Source: Candidatus Saganbacteria bacterium
Lineage (GTDB): Bacteria > Margulisbacteria > WOR-1 > JAPLLA01
Reading direction: 5' to 3'
Assembly (NCBI GenBank): GCA_026387795.1
Contig: JAPLLA010000052.1
Span: 1-42,851 of the forward strand
Length of the DNA: 42,851 nucleotides
Shown: piece after piece, positions 15,650-22,183 of the stretch
Position numbering within the stretch: position 1 is the stretch's first letter
How the letters are laid out: the number at the start of each line of letters is the position of its first letter
Program-made: the position numbers and the translations under genes
Notes under the pieces: model-generated
The model's input: the letters and a program-made list of their open reading frames with translations, nothing else
What the model was told of the DNA's origin: nothing
The model's database searches: none

Positions 15650-17287
15650 TTAGATAGGGTGCCGCTCATAAGTAGAAACAAGCAATTCCTCCGCAAGCGT
15701 TGAATCCGATCCTTCTCCCATGGTTCTTAAAGCTGTAGTAAGATAACTGCGCTGGATTGCATCCATTTCCTCTCTCCCCTTGTCATATCCCGGTACCCCA
15801 GCCAACCACCAAAAAAAACAGCTGGTTTGCGCTTTAAGGATATATTCATATGCTTTCGGATGTCTTTCCGGTCCACCCGCCAGTTCCAATTCTCTTCTTG
15901 TTTGCGCCAGACACCACCACATTCTGTTGGCACGGGGATGTCCTGCCCAGCGTGAAAAATTGCCATCTACCCACGAACCCGGACTAAGCCTTTCCAAACG
16001 TCTAGTTACCGGAAACATCCTCAAATATTCACTAGGAGTAGCTACCCCAACTAATCCTTCTCTCTCTAGTTCAACTAATCCAAGATTTAGCGTCTCATGA
16101 TATTCTTCTCCTAAATTTGCCCTGGAATCCCAGGGATTTTCCCCGTCTCCTGCCGACTGAACAAAAGGTGGTTGGACTCCATCTGGGATCCCCATTGCAA
16201 TTTTCCTTAGTCTTTCTAAAATCCTCATTGCTCCGCCTGCAGGGTTTTCTTCGAATTCAAAAGCAAAAGTATTAGAAATCGTATTGTCCCTAAAAAATAA
16301 GGCAATATTTGTTTCTCCCAATTGCCAGGGATACCATTTATCCCTTTCGTGCTCCAAATGTGTAGATCGTTCCAGAATACCCTGATCGGTTGCCATCCAC
16401 TGAAAGCAAGGAAATCCCCTGGAAATCAAAGAAATCACATCAGCAGAGACCCCTCCTTCAGAAGGCCACATCCCAGATGGTTTTATTCCAAAAACACTTT
16501 CATACTCATCGATTGCTCTTTGTACTTGTGCTCTTACATCCTGGGGATATGAATAAGGTTCTACATGCCCAAGGGCTGGGTCCATTCTTGCCACTTGCGT
16601 ATCAATCAACAAAGGCATAACCGGGTGGTAATAAGGAGCAGTGGCAACCTCTATTAAACCCTCTGACTGTGCACCTCTATATAAATCCAAAACCCCTCGC
16701 ATCATTGCGTCATGATGTGCCAAGACTGCTGCTTTATCATCTTCTGTATAAGGGGAATCAGCAGTACGGGCTTTATCAAACAAGTCCCTCATCTTTCCTC
16801 CCAGCCTAATCTCCCTCCGTCCGGTCCAAGCCAAATTAAATAAAACCTGCAGGTCCAAAAAATCCTGGGTAGTAAAACTGGAAGCCACTTCATGCAACAC
16901 CGCAGGATCCAAGTTTTCACCACGCTTTGCCCTCAGGAGGTTATACCGCGGTAAAGGAGAAAGCATCATCTTATGCAAGTCAAAAAAGTTGGAAAGTATT
17001 TCAACTTTTTCCTCTACAGTAAGCTCATGTGCGGGGATCATGGTTAATTGTTGCGCCCGGTCTTTCCATCCATTCTGATATCGCCTTATAATATTAAGCA
17101 GGATTCCAGTTAGTTCAATTACTGATTTGCCGCCAGGAGCACTTGCATACCTTACCAGCGCGTCATAGTCGCGCACAGTATGATGCCTGGCCCAGGGAAA
17201 AGCAAAAACCTTTCTATCGTTATCTTCTGTAACCGGCTGATAGCAATGAAGTAAACGTCCAAAGTATATTTTAGGCATAAGGATCAA
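15650..17287 (-). CDS. Glycoside hydrolase family 57 protein
   Basis: A 545-aa protein with the GH57 conserved regions in order. Region 1 is LLHCYQP (H14-P18; usual form HxHQP or HxYQP). A region-2-like ATAPYYHPVMPLL follows at about 215-227. The nucleophile region is SGMWPSEGGVS (E277), and the acid/base region WMATDQGIL (D301; the usual residue after Asp is Glu, here Gln). Late motif GDGENPWD is present. GH57 enzymes act on alpha-glucans (amylase, amylopullulanase, branching enzyme, 4-alpha-glucanotransferase); the exact activity cannot be assigned. The start is either TTG at 17287 (AGGAG close upstream) or ATG at 17278 (MPKIYF). It is followed by the HATPase-like gene; both separate bioD from bioA. 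Confidence 0.85.
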   Translation of the reverse strand: MILMPKIYFGRLLHCYQPVTEDNDRKVFAFPWARHHTVRDYDALVRYASAPGGKSVIELTGILLNIIRRYQNGWKDRAQQLTMIPAHELTVEEKVEILSNFFDLHKMMLSPLPRYNLLRAKRGENLDPAVLHEVASSFTTQDFLDLQVLFNLAWTGRREIRLGGKMRDLFDKARTADSPYTEDDKAAVLAHHDAMMRGVLDLYRGAQSEGLIEVATAPYYHPVMPLLIDTQVARMDPALGHVEPYSYPQDVRAQVQRAIDEYESVFGIKPSGMWPSEGGVSADVISLISRGFPCFQWMATDQGILERSTHLEHERDKWYPWQLGETNIALFFRDNTISNTFAFEFEENPAGGAMRILERLRKIAMGIPDGVQPPFVQSAGDGENPWDSRANLGEEYHETLNLGLVELEREGLVGVATPSEYLRMFPVTRRLERLSPGSWVDGNFSRWAGHPRANRMWWCLAQTRRELELAGGPERHPKAYEYILKAQTSCFFWWLAGVPGYDKGREEMDAIQRSYLTTALRTMGEGSDSTLAEELLVSTYERHPI

Positions 17288-17302
17288 TTCTCTCCTGTTT
17301 CT

Positions 17303-17329
17303 TTTTCGTTACAATTTAAATAAAATCTC
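17303..17329 (-). promoter_or_regulatory. Weak sigma-28-like site before the GH57 gene
   Basis: GTGAGATTTT, then AACGAAAA 15 nt after GAGA. The spacing and the CGA core match the other four sites, but the -10 is only about 5 of 8, so it is listed as tentative. Confidence 0.25.
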
Positions 17330-17457
17330 ACTTTTTTAGAAAAATTTGGGAACCTGGTTGTTCCTTGGTCCCCGTGAAAAGCCAAAGGAGCAAGCAATAA
17401 GGTTTCAATCAATAACAATCTTGCAATTCTCATATTGAGAGCTCCGAATAATTCGAT

Positions 17458-17549
17458 TTTGGAAACCTGAGACTGAATGTCTCGGTTTCCAAAATGAGCT
17501 ATTCTAGAGGTAAATCTGGAAACCGCGGCATTTAGCCGCAGGTTTCCAG
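17458..17549. repeat. REP-like palindrome doublet, copy 2
   Basis: Hairpin one (17458-17493) is TTTGGAAACC, GAGAC, loop TGAAT, GTCTC, GGTTTCCAAA. Hairpin two (17516-17549) is CTGGAAACC, GCGGC, loop ATTTA, GCCGC, GGTTTCCAG. They match the 6029-6108 doublet in outer arms but differ by compensated changes in the inner stem. The doublet sits about 45 nt before bioA. Confidence 0.8.
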
Positions 17550-17592
17550 CTCTCAGAAAGCTAATTTTTCGGAGGTCCACCCTTTTACCCAA

Positions 17593-18840
17593 ATGGAAGA
17601 GTGGCAAAAAGAAGAACCGCTCGTCATTGTAAAAGGAAAAGGATCATACTTATATGATTCCAAAGGGAAAAAATATCTAGATGGGGTCTCTTCACTCTGG
17701 GTCAATGTCCACGGCCACCGCAAAAAAGAGATTGATCAAGCGATAAAAAAACAAATTAATAAGATTGCGCATTCTACACTGCTTGGACTGGCAAATGAAC
17801 CGTCAACACTACTCGCTCGTGAACTAATTAAGATCGCGCCAAAAGGATTAAAGAAAGTCTTCTACTCAGATAGTGGGTCTACTGCGGTTGAGATTGCTCT
17901 TAAGATGGCGTTTCAGTACTGGCAGCAAATAAATTCTAAATCCGAAGCACGAAATTCTAAACAAACTCAAAACCCTAAACTCAAAACAAAATTCATTACT
18001 CTAATAAATGCGTATCATGGAGATACGATTGGGGCGGTGTCGGTTGGCGGGATCGATCTGTTCCATCAAATCTACAAACCGCTCTTGTTTGATGCCATTA
18101 AGGTAAAACCGGATGCACAAGAGATAGAAAAGGCATTTAAAAAACATCATCTGGAAGTTGCTGCCATCATCATGGAGCCGCTCATTCAAGCAGCAGCAGG
18201 AATGCTCCTTGAACCAAAAGGACTGCTTAAAAAGGTTCGGCAGCTTTGTAATAAATATAATATTTTGATGATTGTAGATGAGGTTGCAACTGGGTTTGGA
18301 CGCACGGGCAAAATGTTTGCTTGCCAGCACGAAGGTGTAACGCCTGACTTAATGTGTATTGCCAAAGGGATCACCGGAGGATATCTCCCTGTTGCCGCTA
18401 CTTTAACCACACAAAAAATATATGCTGGGTTTATGGCTACTTACAAAGAGCAAAAAACCTTTTTCCACGGCCACACTTACACCGGAAACCCGTTGGGATG
18501 CGCAGCAGCACTCGCCAACTTAGAAATATTTAAAAAAGAAAAGGTATTGCAAAGGTTACAAGAAAAAATTCGATATCTGGCAAAAGGGTTACAAGGTTAC
18601 AGAAGGTTAAAGAAGGTTAAAGAAGTCAGACAGATTGGAATGATGGTTGGGATTGAGCTAATCGACTACCCTTGGGAAGAAAAGATGGGAGTTAAAGTCT
18701 GCTCAAACTGCAAAAAATATGGGGTATTACTGCGACCGCTTGGAAATGTGATAGTGCTCATGCCGCCGCTATCTATATCTAAGAATGAAATAGATCTATT
18801 GTTAAAAGCAGTATATAAGTCAATTAAGGAGTTATTGTAA
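17593..18840 (+). CDS. bioA: Adenosylmethionine-8-amino-7-oxononanoate aminotransferase (5' end doubtful)
   Basis: A class III PLP aminotransferase, 415 aa from the ATG, that converts KAPA to DAPA using SAM as amino donor. Motifs: DGVSSLWVNVHGHR, YSDSGSTAVEIALKMAFQYW, DEVATGFGRTG, and the PLP lysine in CIAKGITGGYLPVAAT. The family N-terminal WHPFTQM is split here: codons for VHPFTQ lie in frame just upstream of the ATG, but no start codon precedes them before a TAG inside the REP-like doublet. The only SD-like GGAGG is 17 nt upstream of the ATG. Either translation starts at this ATG with a shortened N-terminus, or a non-AUG codon is used. Near the 3' end (18593-18626) the decamer repeat runs through the coding sequence. 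Confidence 0.9.
   Translation: MEEWQKEEPLVIVKGKGSYLYDSKGKKYLDGVSSLWVNVHGHRKKEIDQAIKKQINKIAHSTLLGLANEPSTLLARELIKIAPKGLKKVFYSDSGSTAVEIALKMAFQYWQQINSKSEARNSKQTQNPKLKTKFITLINAYHGDTIGAVSVGGIDLFHQIYKPLLFDAIKVKPDAQEIEKAFKKHHLEVAAIIMEPLIQAAAGMLLEPKGLLKKVRQLCNKYNILMIVDEVATGFGRTGKMFACQHEGVTPDLMCIAKGITGGYLPVAATLTTQKIYAGFMATYKEQKTFFHGHTYTGNPLGCAAALANLEIFKKEKVLQRLQEKIRYLAKGLQGYRRLKKVKEVRQIGMMVGIELIDYPWEEKMGVKVCSNCKKYGVLLRPLGNVIVLMPPLSISKNEIDLLLKAVYKSIKELL
18593..18626 (+). repeat. Decamer repeat inside bioA
   Basis: Near-tandem copies of AAGGTTA(C/A)AGA with period about 10 encode QGYRRLKKVKEV. The same unit forms the arrays that flank the four-helix-bundle gene. Confidence 0.6.
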
Positions 18841-18907
18841 AGGTTAATAAAAGGTTGCCGAGGGTTACCGAGAGTTACCGAGGGTTACTGAAAGTTACTG
18901 AAGGCTG
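18841..18907 (+). repeat. Decamer array, left side of the four-helix-bundle gene
   Basis: Six or more degenerate copies of a 10-nt unit, (GA)GGGTTACC, read in plus orientation directly after the bioA stop. The matching arrays on the other side of the gene are in inverted orientation. Confidence 0.8.
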
Positions 18908-19300
18908 CTAAGATTTGAAGCGTTTGTTCCATTTGTTTTCGCGGTGTAACCTATATAGGGAATCTAAATAATGATTGATTTGATATTGTGTTTGGCCAAA
19001 TAGTTCTTTTAAAAAGCTATATTCATTTTTGTTCATCAGATGGTCTTCTAAACAGTCATCTACATCCCCTTCTAATTCTTCCAGAGAAGCAGCACTTATT
19101 TTTATATACCGGCCAAATTCTAATGCGGAATCCCTTCTATACCCTTCTCTAATATTTTGTTTAGCGCTCCTTCCCGCATCTCTCATTTGGCTAACCAACC
19201 TAAAATGAGAGCATTTAAACCTTTCGGTGATCTTATATACTTCTGCTCGTATCCTACAGATGTTTTGGTAGAATTTTAGTTGTTCATAAGCTGGCCTCAT
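18908..19300 (-). CDS. Four-helix-bundle protein (S23/Avd-like)
   Basis: 130 aa, all helical, with the family signature SQMRDAGRSAKQNIREGYRR and ASLEELEGDVDDCLE. It belongs to the 23S rRNA intervening-sequence / Avd-like four-helix-bundle group, whose members occur in rRNA insertions and beside diversity-generating retroelements but mostly as orphan genes of unknown function. No reverse transcriptase is present. The open frame extends to 19420, but ATG at 19300 has GGAGG at ideal spacing, and that site is part of a decamer repeat unit. A 9-bp inverted repeat with a 14-nt loop lies inside the gene (19180-19211). Decamer arrays in opposite orientation lie on the two sides. Confidence 0.85.
   Translation of the reverse strand: MRPAYEQLKFYQNICRIRAEVYKITERFKCSHFRLVSQMRDAGRSAKQNIREGYRRDSALEFGRYIKISAASLEELEGDVDDCLEDHLMNKNEYSFLKELFGQTQYQINHYLDSLYRLHRENKWNKRFKS
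19180..19211. repeat. Inverted repeat inside the four-helix-bundle gene
   Basis: CTCTCATTT (19180-19188) and AAATGAGAG (19203-19211) form a 9-bp stem with a 14-nt loop, within the codons for the conserved SQMRDAG stretch. Confidence 0.6.
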
Positions 19301-19302
19301 CG

Positions 19303-19345
19303 TAACCTCCAGTAACCCTCGGTAACTATTGGCAACCCTTTTACC
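19303..19345 (-). repeat. Decamer copies upstream of the four-helix-bundle gene (inverted)
   Basis: GTAACCTCCA-GTAACCCTCG-GTAACTATTG-GCAACC: four 10-nt units, the reverse complement of the array at 18841-18907. One unit supplies the Shine-Dalgarno GGAGG. Confidence 0.75.
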
Positions 19346-19360
19346 AGCAATTTGGTTTCC
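19346..19360 (+). repeat. Boundary motif copy (AGCAATTTGGTTTCC) beside the four-helix gene
   Basis: This 15-nt motif is shared with sites upstream of the BRO, RhuM-Fic and DUF1016 genes (38999, 40899, 41930), always in plus orientation with the gene on the minus strand. Confidence 0.55.
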
Positions 19361-19456
19361 AGCGGGGTTTAATAAAATTTGATCGTGAAAAAGAGTTTTA
19401 AGTGTAGCGTTTTTCGTCACATTGCCGAAAAATCCAACAGTAAAAAGGGGGAATCT

Positions 19457-19523
19457 GGTAACTTTCCGTAACTTTCTGTAACCTTCTGTAACTGTCAGTA
19501 ACTGCCTTTAACCTTCAATAACA
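19457..19523 (-). repeat. Decamer array, right side (inverted)
   Basis: About seven copies of (TTCT)GTAAC(C/T) with period 10 run up to and into the end of the 3D-domain gene. They are inverted relative to the array at 18841-18907. Between 19361 and 19456 lies a hairpin-forming stretch with GTTTTTCG/CCGAAAAATCC. Confidence 0.75.
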
Positions 19524-19876
19524 TAATACTTGATCCGCTTTTTGCCAAAATGAATTGCCTTGTGGTTGGACGCCATCCAAACATCAATGCGCTTTGAAAA
19601 TCTGCGGTGCATGCGGTCTTCAACAATAAACACTCGGCTGCCAAAACCTTCCAAGCGGACCTTGGTGCCAATCGGCAAAAAATTGCAAGCTACTACCCCG
19701 TAATGACAGCGGCTTCCGGAAGCTGTAATCCAGGGCGTTGCGTCGGTTTGTGCTACATGGGAGGTATAAGCAGTAGCTGTGGCTCTGCCAAAATAGCAAA
19801 AATCGCGAGAGGAACATCCCAAACTCGCGACTAAAATCAGCAAGAAACCTAATATGTATAAACGGGCACTCTTCAT
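19508..19876 (-). CDS. 3D-domain (RlpA-like/MltA-like barrel) secreted protein
   Basis: 122 aa with a signal peptide (MKSARLYILGFLLILVASLGC) and a possible, imperfect lipobox at Cys21. The mature part is a 3D domain: ATAYTSHVAQTDATPWITASG, then IGTKVRLEGFGSRVFIVEDRMHRRFSKRIDVWM with the conserved Asp residues, ending KKRIKYYVIEG. Such domains are double-psi barrels found in lytic transglycosylase-like, peptidoglycan-acting proteins; the exact activity is unknown. The last codons and stop lie in a decamer repeat unit, so the repeat array starts at the very end of this gene. Divergent from the small outer-membrane protein gene at 19972. Confidence 0.8.
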   Translation of the reverse strand: MKSARLYILGFLLILVASLGCSSRDFCYFGRATATAYTSHVAQTDATPWITASGSRCHYGVVACNFLPIGTKVRLEGFGSRVFIVEDRMHRRFSKRIDVWMASNHKAIHFGKKRIKYYVIEG

Positions 19877-19915
19877 GGCGCTCTATAGATATAATCGGGT
19901 TAAAGAACCCTTTTC

Positions 19916-19944
19916 TTGCACTAAAACCAGGGATCAGTTACAAT
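19916..19944 (+). promoter_or_regulatory. Sigma-70-type promoter of the small barrel gene
   Basis: TTGCAC (19916-19921), a 17-nt spacer, TACAAT (19939-19944). The gene follows with a GGGGG Shine-Dalgarno and ATG at 19972. Confidence 0.65.
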
Positions 19945-19971
19945 AGGCAAAGATTTCGAAAGGGGGATATC

Positions 19972-20478
19972 ATGAAAAAATTGATTCTTTGCATACTGTT
20001 TCTCACGGTGATCCTGGGATCGAGTGCTTTTGCAATGTTGGATGTGGCAGCAGAAATCGGCCAGCTTTCTGTCAGCAATACCAGTAAAACCGGTTATGGA
20101 GTTCAGATTGGACTACCACTTCTACCAATCCCAATGGTTAATACTAGACTGGAAGCAATGTATTATTCTCTAGACAGCACCTCAAACTTGATCCCAATTA
20201 ATTTGAACGCGGATTTCAGATTTCCAATGACCCCAATATACGTTGGAGCAGGAATCGGGTACATGCTGTACAACAATACTGCAGGCATCACTGCCCCAGG
20301 TGCCATGATCTATAATGCCCATATTGGCGGTATTTATGACTTAGCACCCATGACCAGCTTATTTGCAGAATTAGGATATCAAGGCGGAACAATGGACTTG
20401 TCTGTTGCAGGAGTAAGCATAGGGAAAATAGAGCTTAACGGCACCAGCATCAAGGGAGGAATTCGGTTCGGCATATAG
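19972..20478 (+). CDS. Small outer-membrane beta-barrel protein
   Basis: 168 aa with a signal peptide (MKKLILCILFLTVILGSSAFA) and alternating hydrophobic/polar beta strands: VAAEIGQLSVSNT, GYGVQIGLPLLP, VNTRLEAMYYSLD, INLNADFRFPM, IYVGAGIGYMLYN, SLFAELGYQGGTM, NGTSIKGGIRFGI. It ends in an aromatic-poor strand, GGIRFGI. The size fits a seven- or eight-strand OmpX/OmpW-like barrel; no specific function can be given. The Shine-Dalgarno (AAAGGGGG) is strong and a good sigma-70 promoter lies upstream. A bidirectional terminator follows. Confidence 0.7.
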   Translation: MKKLILCILFLTVILGSSAFAMLDVAAEIGQLSVSNTSKTGYGVQIGLPLLPIPMVNTRLEAMYYSLDSTSNLIPINLNADFRFPMTPIYVGAGIGYMLYNNTAGITAPGAMIYNAHIGGIYDLAPMTSLFAELGYQGGTMDLSVAGVSIGKIELNGTSIKGGIRFGI

Positions 20479-20496
20479 GCACCTGATTTTCACACA

Positions 20497-20528
20497 AAAA
20501 AGGCGAAGATCCATATCTTCGCCTTTTT
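20497..20528. terminator. Bidirectional Rho-independent terminator
   Basis: AAAAAGGCGAAGAT-CCAT-ATCTTCGCCTTTTT is a perfect 14-bp stem with A and T tracts on the two sides. It serves both the barrel gene (plus) and the ferredoxin end of the priA-def-fmt operon (minus). Confidence 0.9.
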
Positions 20529-20549
20529 CTGTTTCGTAACAGGTACCCC

Positions 20550-20720
20550 TTACTCCTTCACAATCGCATTGACAGGACACACGCTAACACAATTGCCGCA
20601 ATCTGTACATTTGGAAGGGTCAATCTTAAATTTATCCCCATCCTGTGAAATCGCATTTGCCGCACATTCCGGTTCGCAGCTGCCGCAGCCAATGCATTCA
20701 TCTGTAATCTTATGAGCCAT
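20550..20720 (-). CDS. 2[4Fe-4S] ferredoxin
   Basis: A 56-aa protein starting MAHKITDECIGCGSC. Two cluster motifs are complete: CIGCGSCEPEC (C9, C12, C15, C19) and CTDCGNCVSVCP (C38, C41, C44, C48), with each fourth Cys followed by an A/P-containing turn and NAI as in clostridial-type ferredoxins. It is a low-potential electron carrier, consistent with an anaerobic lifestyle. GGAGG lies eight nt before the ATG. It is the last gene before the bidirectional terminator, 19 nt after fmt on the same strand. Confidence 0.95.
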   Translation of the reverse strand: MAHKITDECIGCGSCEPECAANAISQDGDKFKIDPSKCTDCGNCVSVCPVNAIVKE

Positions 20721-20739
20721 TCTTTTTCACCTCCGTATC

Positions 20740-21678
20740 TCAGTTTGGTAAAACTTCTCCAACTTGCAATTTGTGCCCCATCACAAAATCATACGCATTC
20801 ATCCGCTTGCCTGCTTCAGCCTGGACCTCTAGAACCATTAAAATGCCATCCCCTGTTGCCACCTTAAACCCCTCATTCTTCACAATTTCAACTATTTCTC
20901 CCGCCTTAAATACCTTGTCCGCCCTGTCTGCCCTGTCTGCCCTGCATATCTTTAATGACTTCTTATTATAATATGTATAAGCACCTGGCCAAGGATCAAA
21001 AGCCCTAACCATAGCGTCGATTTGCATCGCACTCTTTTTCCAATCAACTACCCCTTCTTCTTTTCTAATCCTGGAGGCATAACTGGCTTTTGACTCGTCT
21101 TGTTTTATAAATTCTGCTTTCCCTTGTTCAATCAGCTTTATTGCTTTTAAGGTCAAAGGCACCGCTATTTCAAAAAGCTTGCTTTCCAAAGATCCGGTTG
21201 TATCAATAGCAGAAATAGGGAGTTTATCTTGCAATAAAACTGGTCCTGTGTCAAGAGACACTTGCACTCTCATAATGCTTATGCCTGTTTCTTTTTCTCC
21301 TTTTAAAATCGCATATTCTATTGGTGAAGCTCCTCTATATTTTGGGAGTAAAGAAGCATGTACATTGATGCATCCATATTTGGGCATTTCTAAAACTTGC
21401 CCCGAAAGGATCTGACCATAAGCAACTACAATAATCAGGTCAGGTTTAAGCGCACATAGTTCTGCAACAAATATCGGTTCTTTGACTTTTTCGGGCTGGA
21501 GAAGAGGAAGATTATACTGCAAAGCTAATTCTTTAACCGGAGAAAAATAGACCTTTAGCCCCCTCCCCTGCGGCCGGTCAGGCTGTGTTACTACTGCGAT
21601 GATCTCTTGTTTTGCATCTACCAATGCCTGCAAAATTTTGGCAGCAGCAGCAGGGGTCCCCATAAAAACAATGCGCAT
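20740..21678 (-). CDS. fmt: Methionyl-tRNA formyltransferase
   Basis: 312 aa. Formylates initiator Met-tRNA with 10-formyl-THF. Motifs: RIVFMGTPAAAAKIL at the start, INVHASLLPKYRGASPIEYAIL with the catalytic Asn-His and the SLLPKYRG loop, and GISIMRVQVSLDTGPVL. The C-terminal OB-like domain includes VRAFDPWPGAYTYY. The linker holds RADRADRADK, encoded by a 9-nt tandem repeat (20925-20945 region), a likely slippage expansion. The gene starts 3 nt after def stops and is co-transcribed with it, as is usual because deformylase and formyltransferase act on opposite ends of the same cycle. Confidence 0.96.
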   Translation of the reverse strand: MRIVFMGTPAAAAKILQALVDAKQEIIAVVTQPDRPQGRGLKVYFSPVKELALQYNLPLLQPEKVKEPIFVAELCALKPDLIIVVAYGQILSGQVLEMPKYGCINVHASLLPKYRGASPIEYAILKGEKETGISIMRVQVSLDTGPVLLQDKLPISAIDTTGSLESKLFEIAVPLTLKAIKLIEQGKAEFIKQDESKASYASRIRKEEGVVDWKKSAMQIDAMVRAFDPWPGAYTYYNKKSLKICRADRADRADKVFKAGEIVEIVKNEGFKVATGDGILMVLEVQAEAGKRMNAYDFVMGHKLQVGEVLPN

Positions 21679-21681
21679 AGA

Positions 21682-22176
21682 TTATATTCTCTCTTCTTTG
21701 GGCTCTTTATCAAAAACAACGTGCTTGATCAGGCTTGGGTCTGCTACGCGGTCAATGCAAACAATCCCGTCCAAATGATCAATTTCGTGTTGGAAAACCG
21801 TAGCCAGCAGTCCTTCTGCATCATAGTTTACTTTTTTCCCTTTTTCGTTTAATCCTGTTACTGTAACATTACTCGCACGTTTAACCGGAGCTTCTATGCC
21901 TGGAAGTGAAAGACAGCCTTCAACCAATGTCTGTTCACCGTGTTTGGCTGTAACCTTGGGATTGATCAATGCAATCGGACCCTCGCCAATATCAATTACA
22001 ATCAACCGGATTGACCTGCCAACTTGAGGAGCAGCAAGTCCTACTCCGGGAGCTTTATACATAGTCTCCAGCATATCCTTGATCAATTTTTTGATTTCAG
22101 GTATTACCTTAGCAACTGCTTTTGCTTTTTTGGCAAGAACCGGATTTGGATAAGTTACTATCTTTAAAATAGACAT
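21682..22176 (-). CDS. def: Peptide deformylase
   Basis: 164 aa from MSILKIVTYPNPVL (22176); the frame is open to 22212, but that extension reaches into priA and is not family-like. The three deformylase motifs are GVGLAAPQVG, EGCLSLPG (metal Cys) and QHEIDHLDG (two metal His and catalytic Glu). It removes the N-formyl group from nascent proteins. The ATG is 7 nt after the priA stop, and TATAAT lies 6 nt before it, so it might be read both by coupling and from its own very short leader. Confidence 0.96.
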   Translation of the reverse strand: MSILKIVTYPNPVLAKKAKAVAKVIPEIKKLIKDMLETMYKAPGVGLAAPQVGRSIRLIVIDIGEGPIALINPKVTAKHGEQTLVEGCLSLPGIEAPVKRASNVTVTGLNEKGKKVNYDAEGLLATVFQHEIDHLDGIVCIDRVADPSLIKHVVFDKEPKEERI

Positions 22177-22183
22177 ATGGATA

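Noticed and set aside
17284-17607. Minus-strand ORF of 107 codons upstream of the GH57 gene
   Set aside because: Much of it is translation of the two REP-like hairpins, and it overlaps the bioA start antisense; it has no domain.
18590-18610. BirA-operator-like GGTTACAA inside bioA
   Set aside because: It is part of the decamer repeat, inside the coding region and without the paired half site.
18908-19420. Diversity-generating retroelement (four-helix protein as Avd)
   Set aside because: No reverse transcriptase, template repeat or variable repeat was seen nearby, so only the fold resemblance remains.
18841-19523. CRISPR-like array of regular repeats
   Set aside because: The unit is about 10 nt with no spacers, the copies are degenerate and in two orientations, and no cas gene is present.
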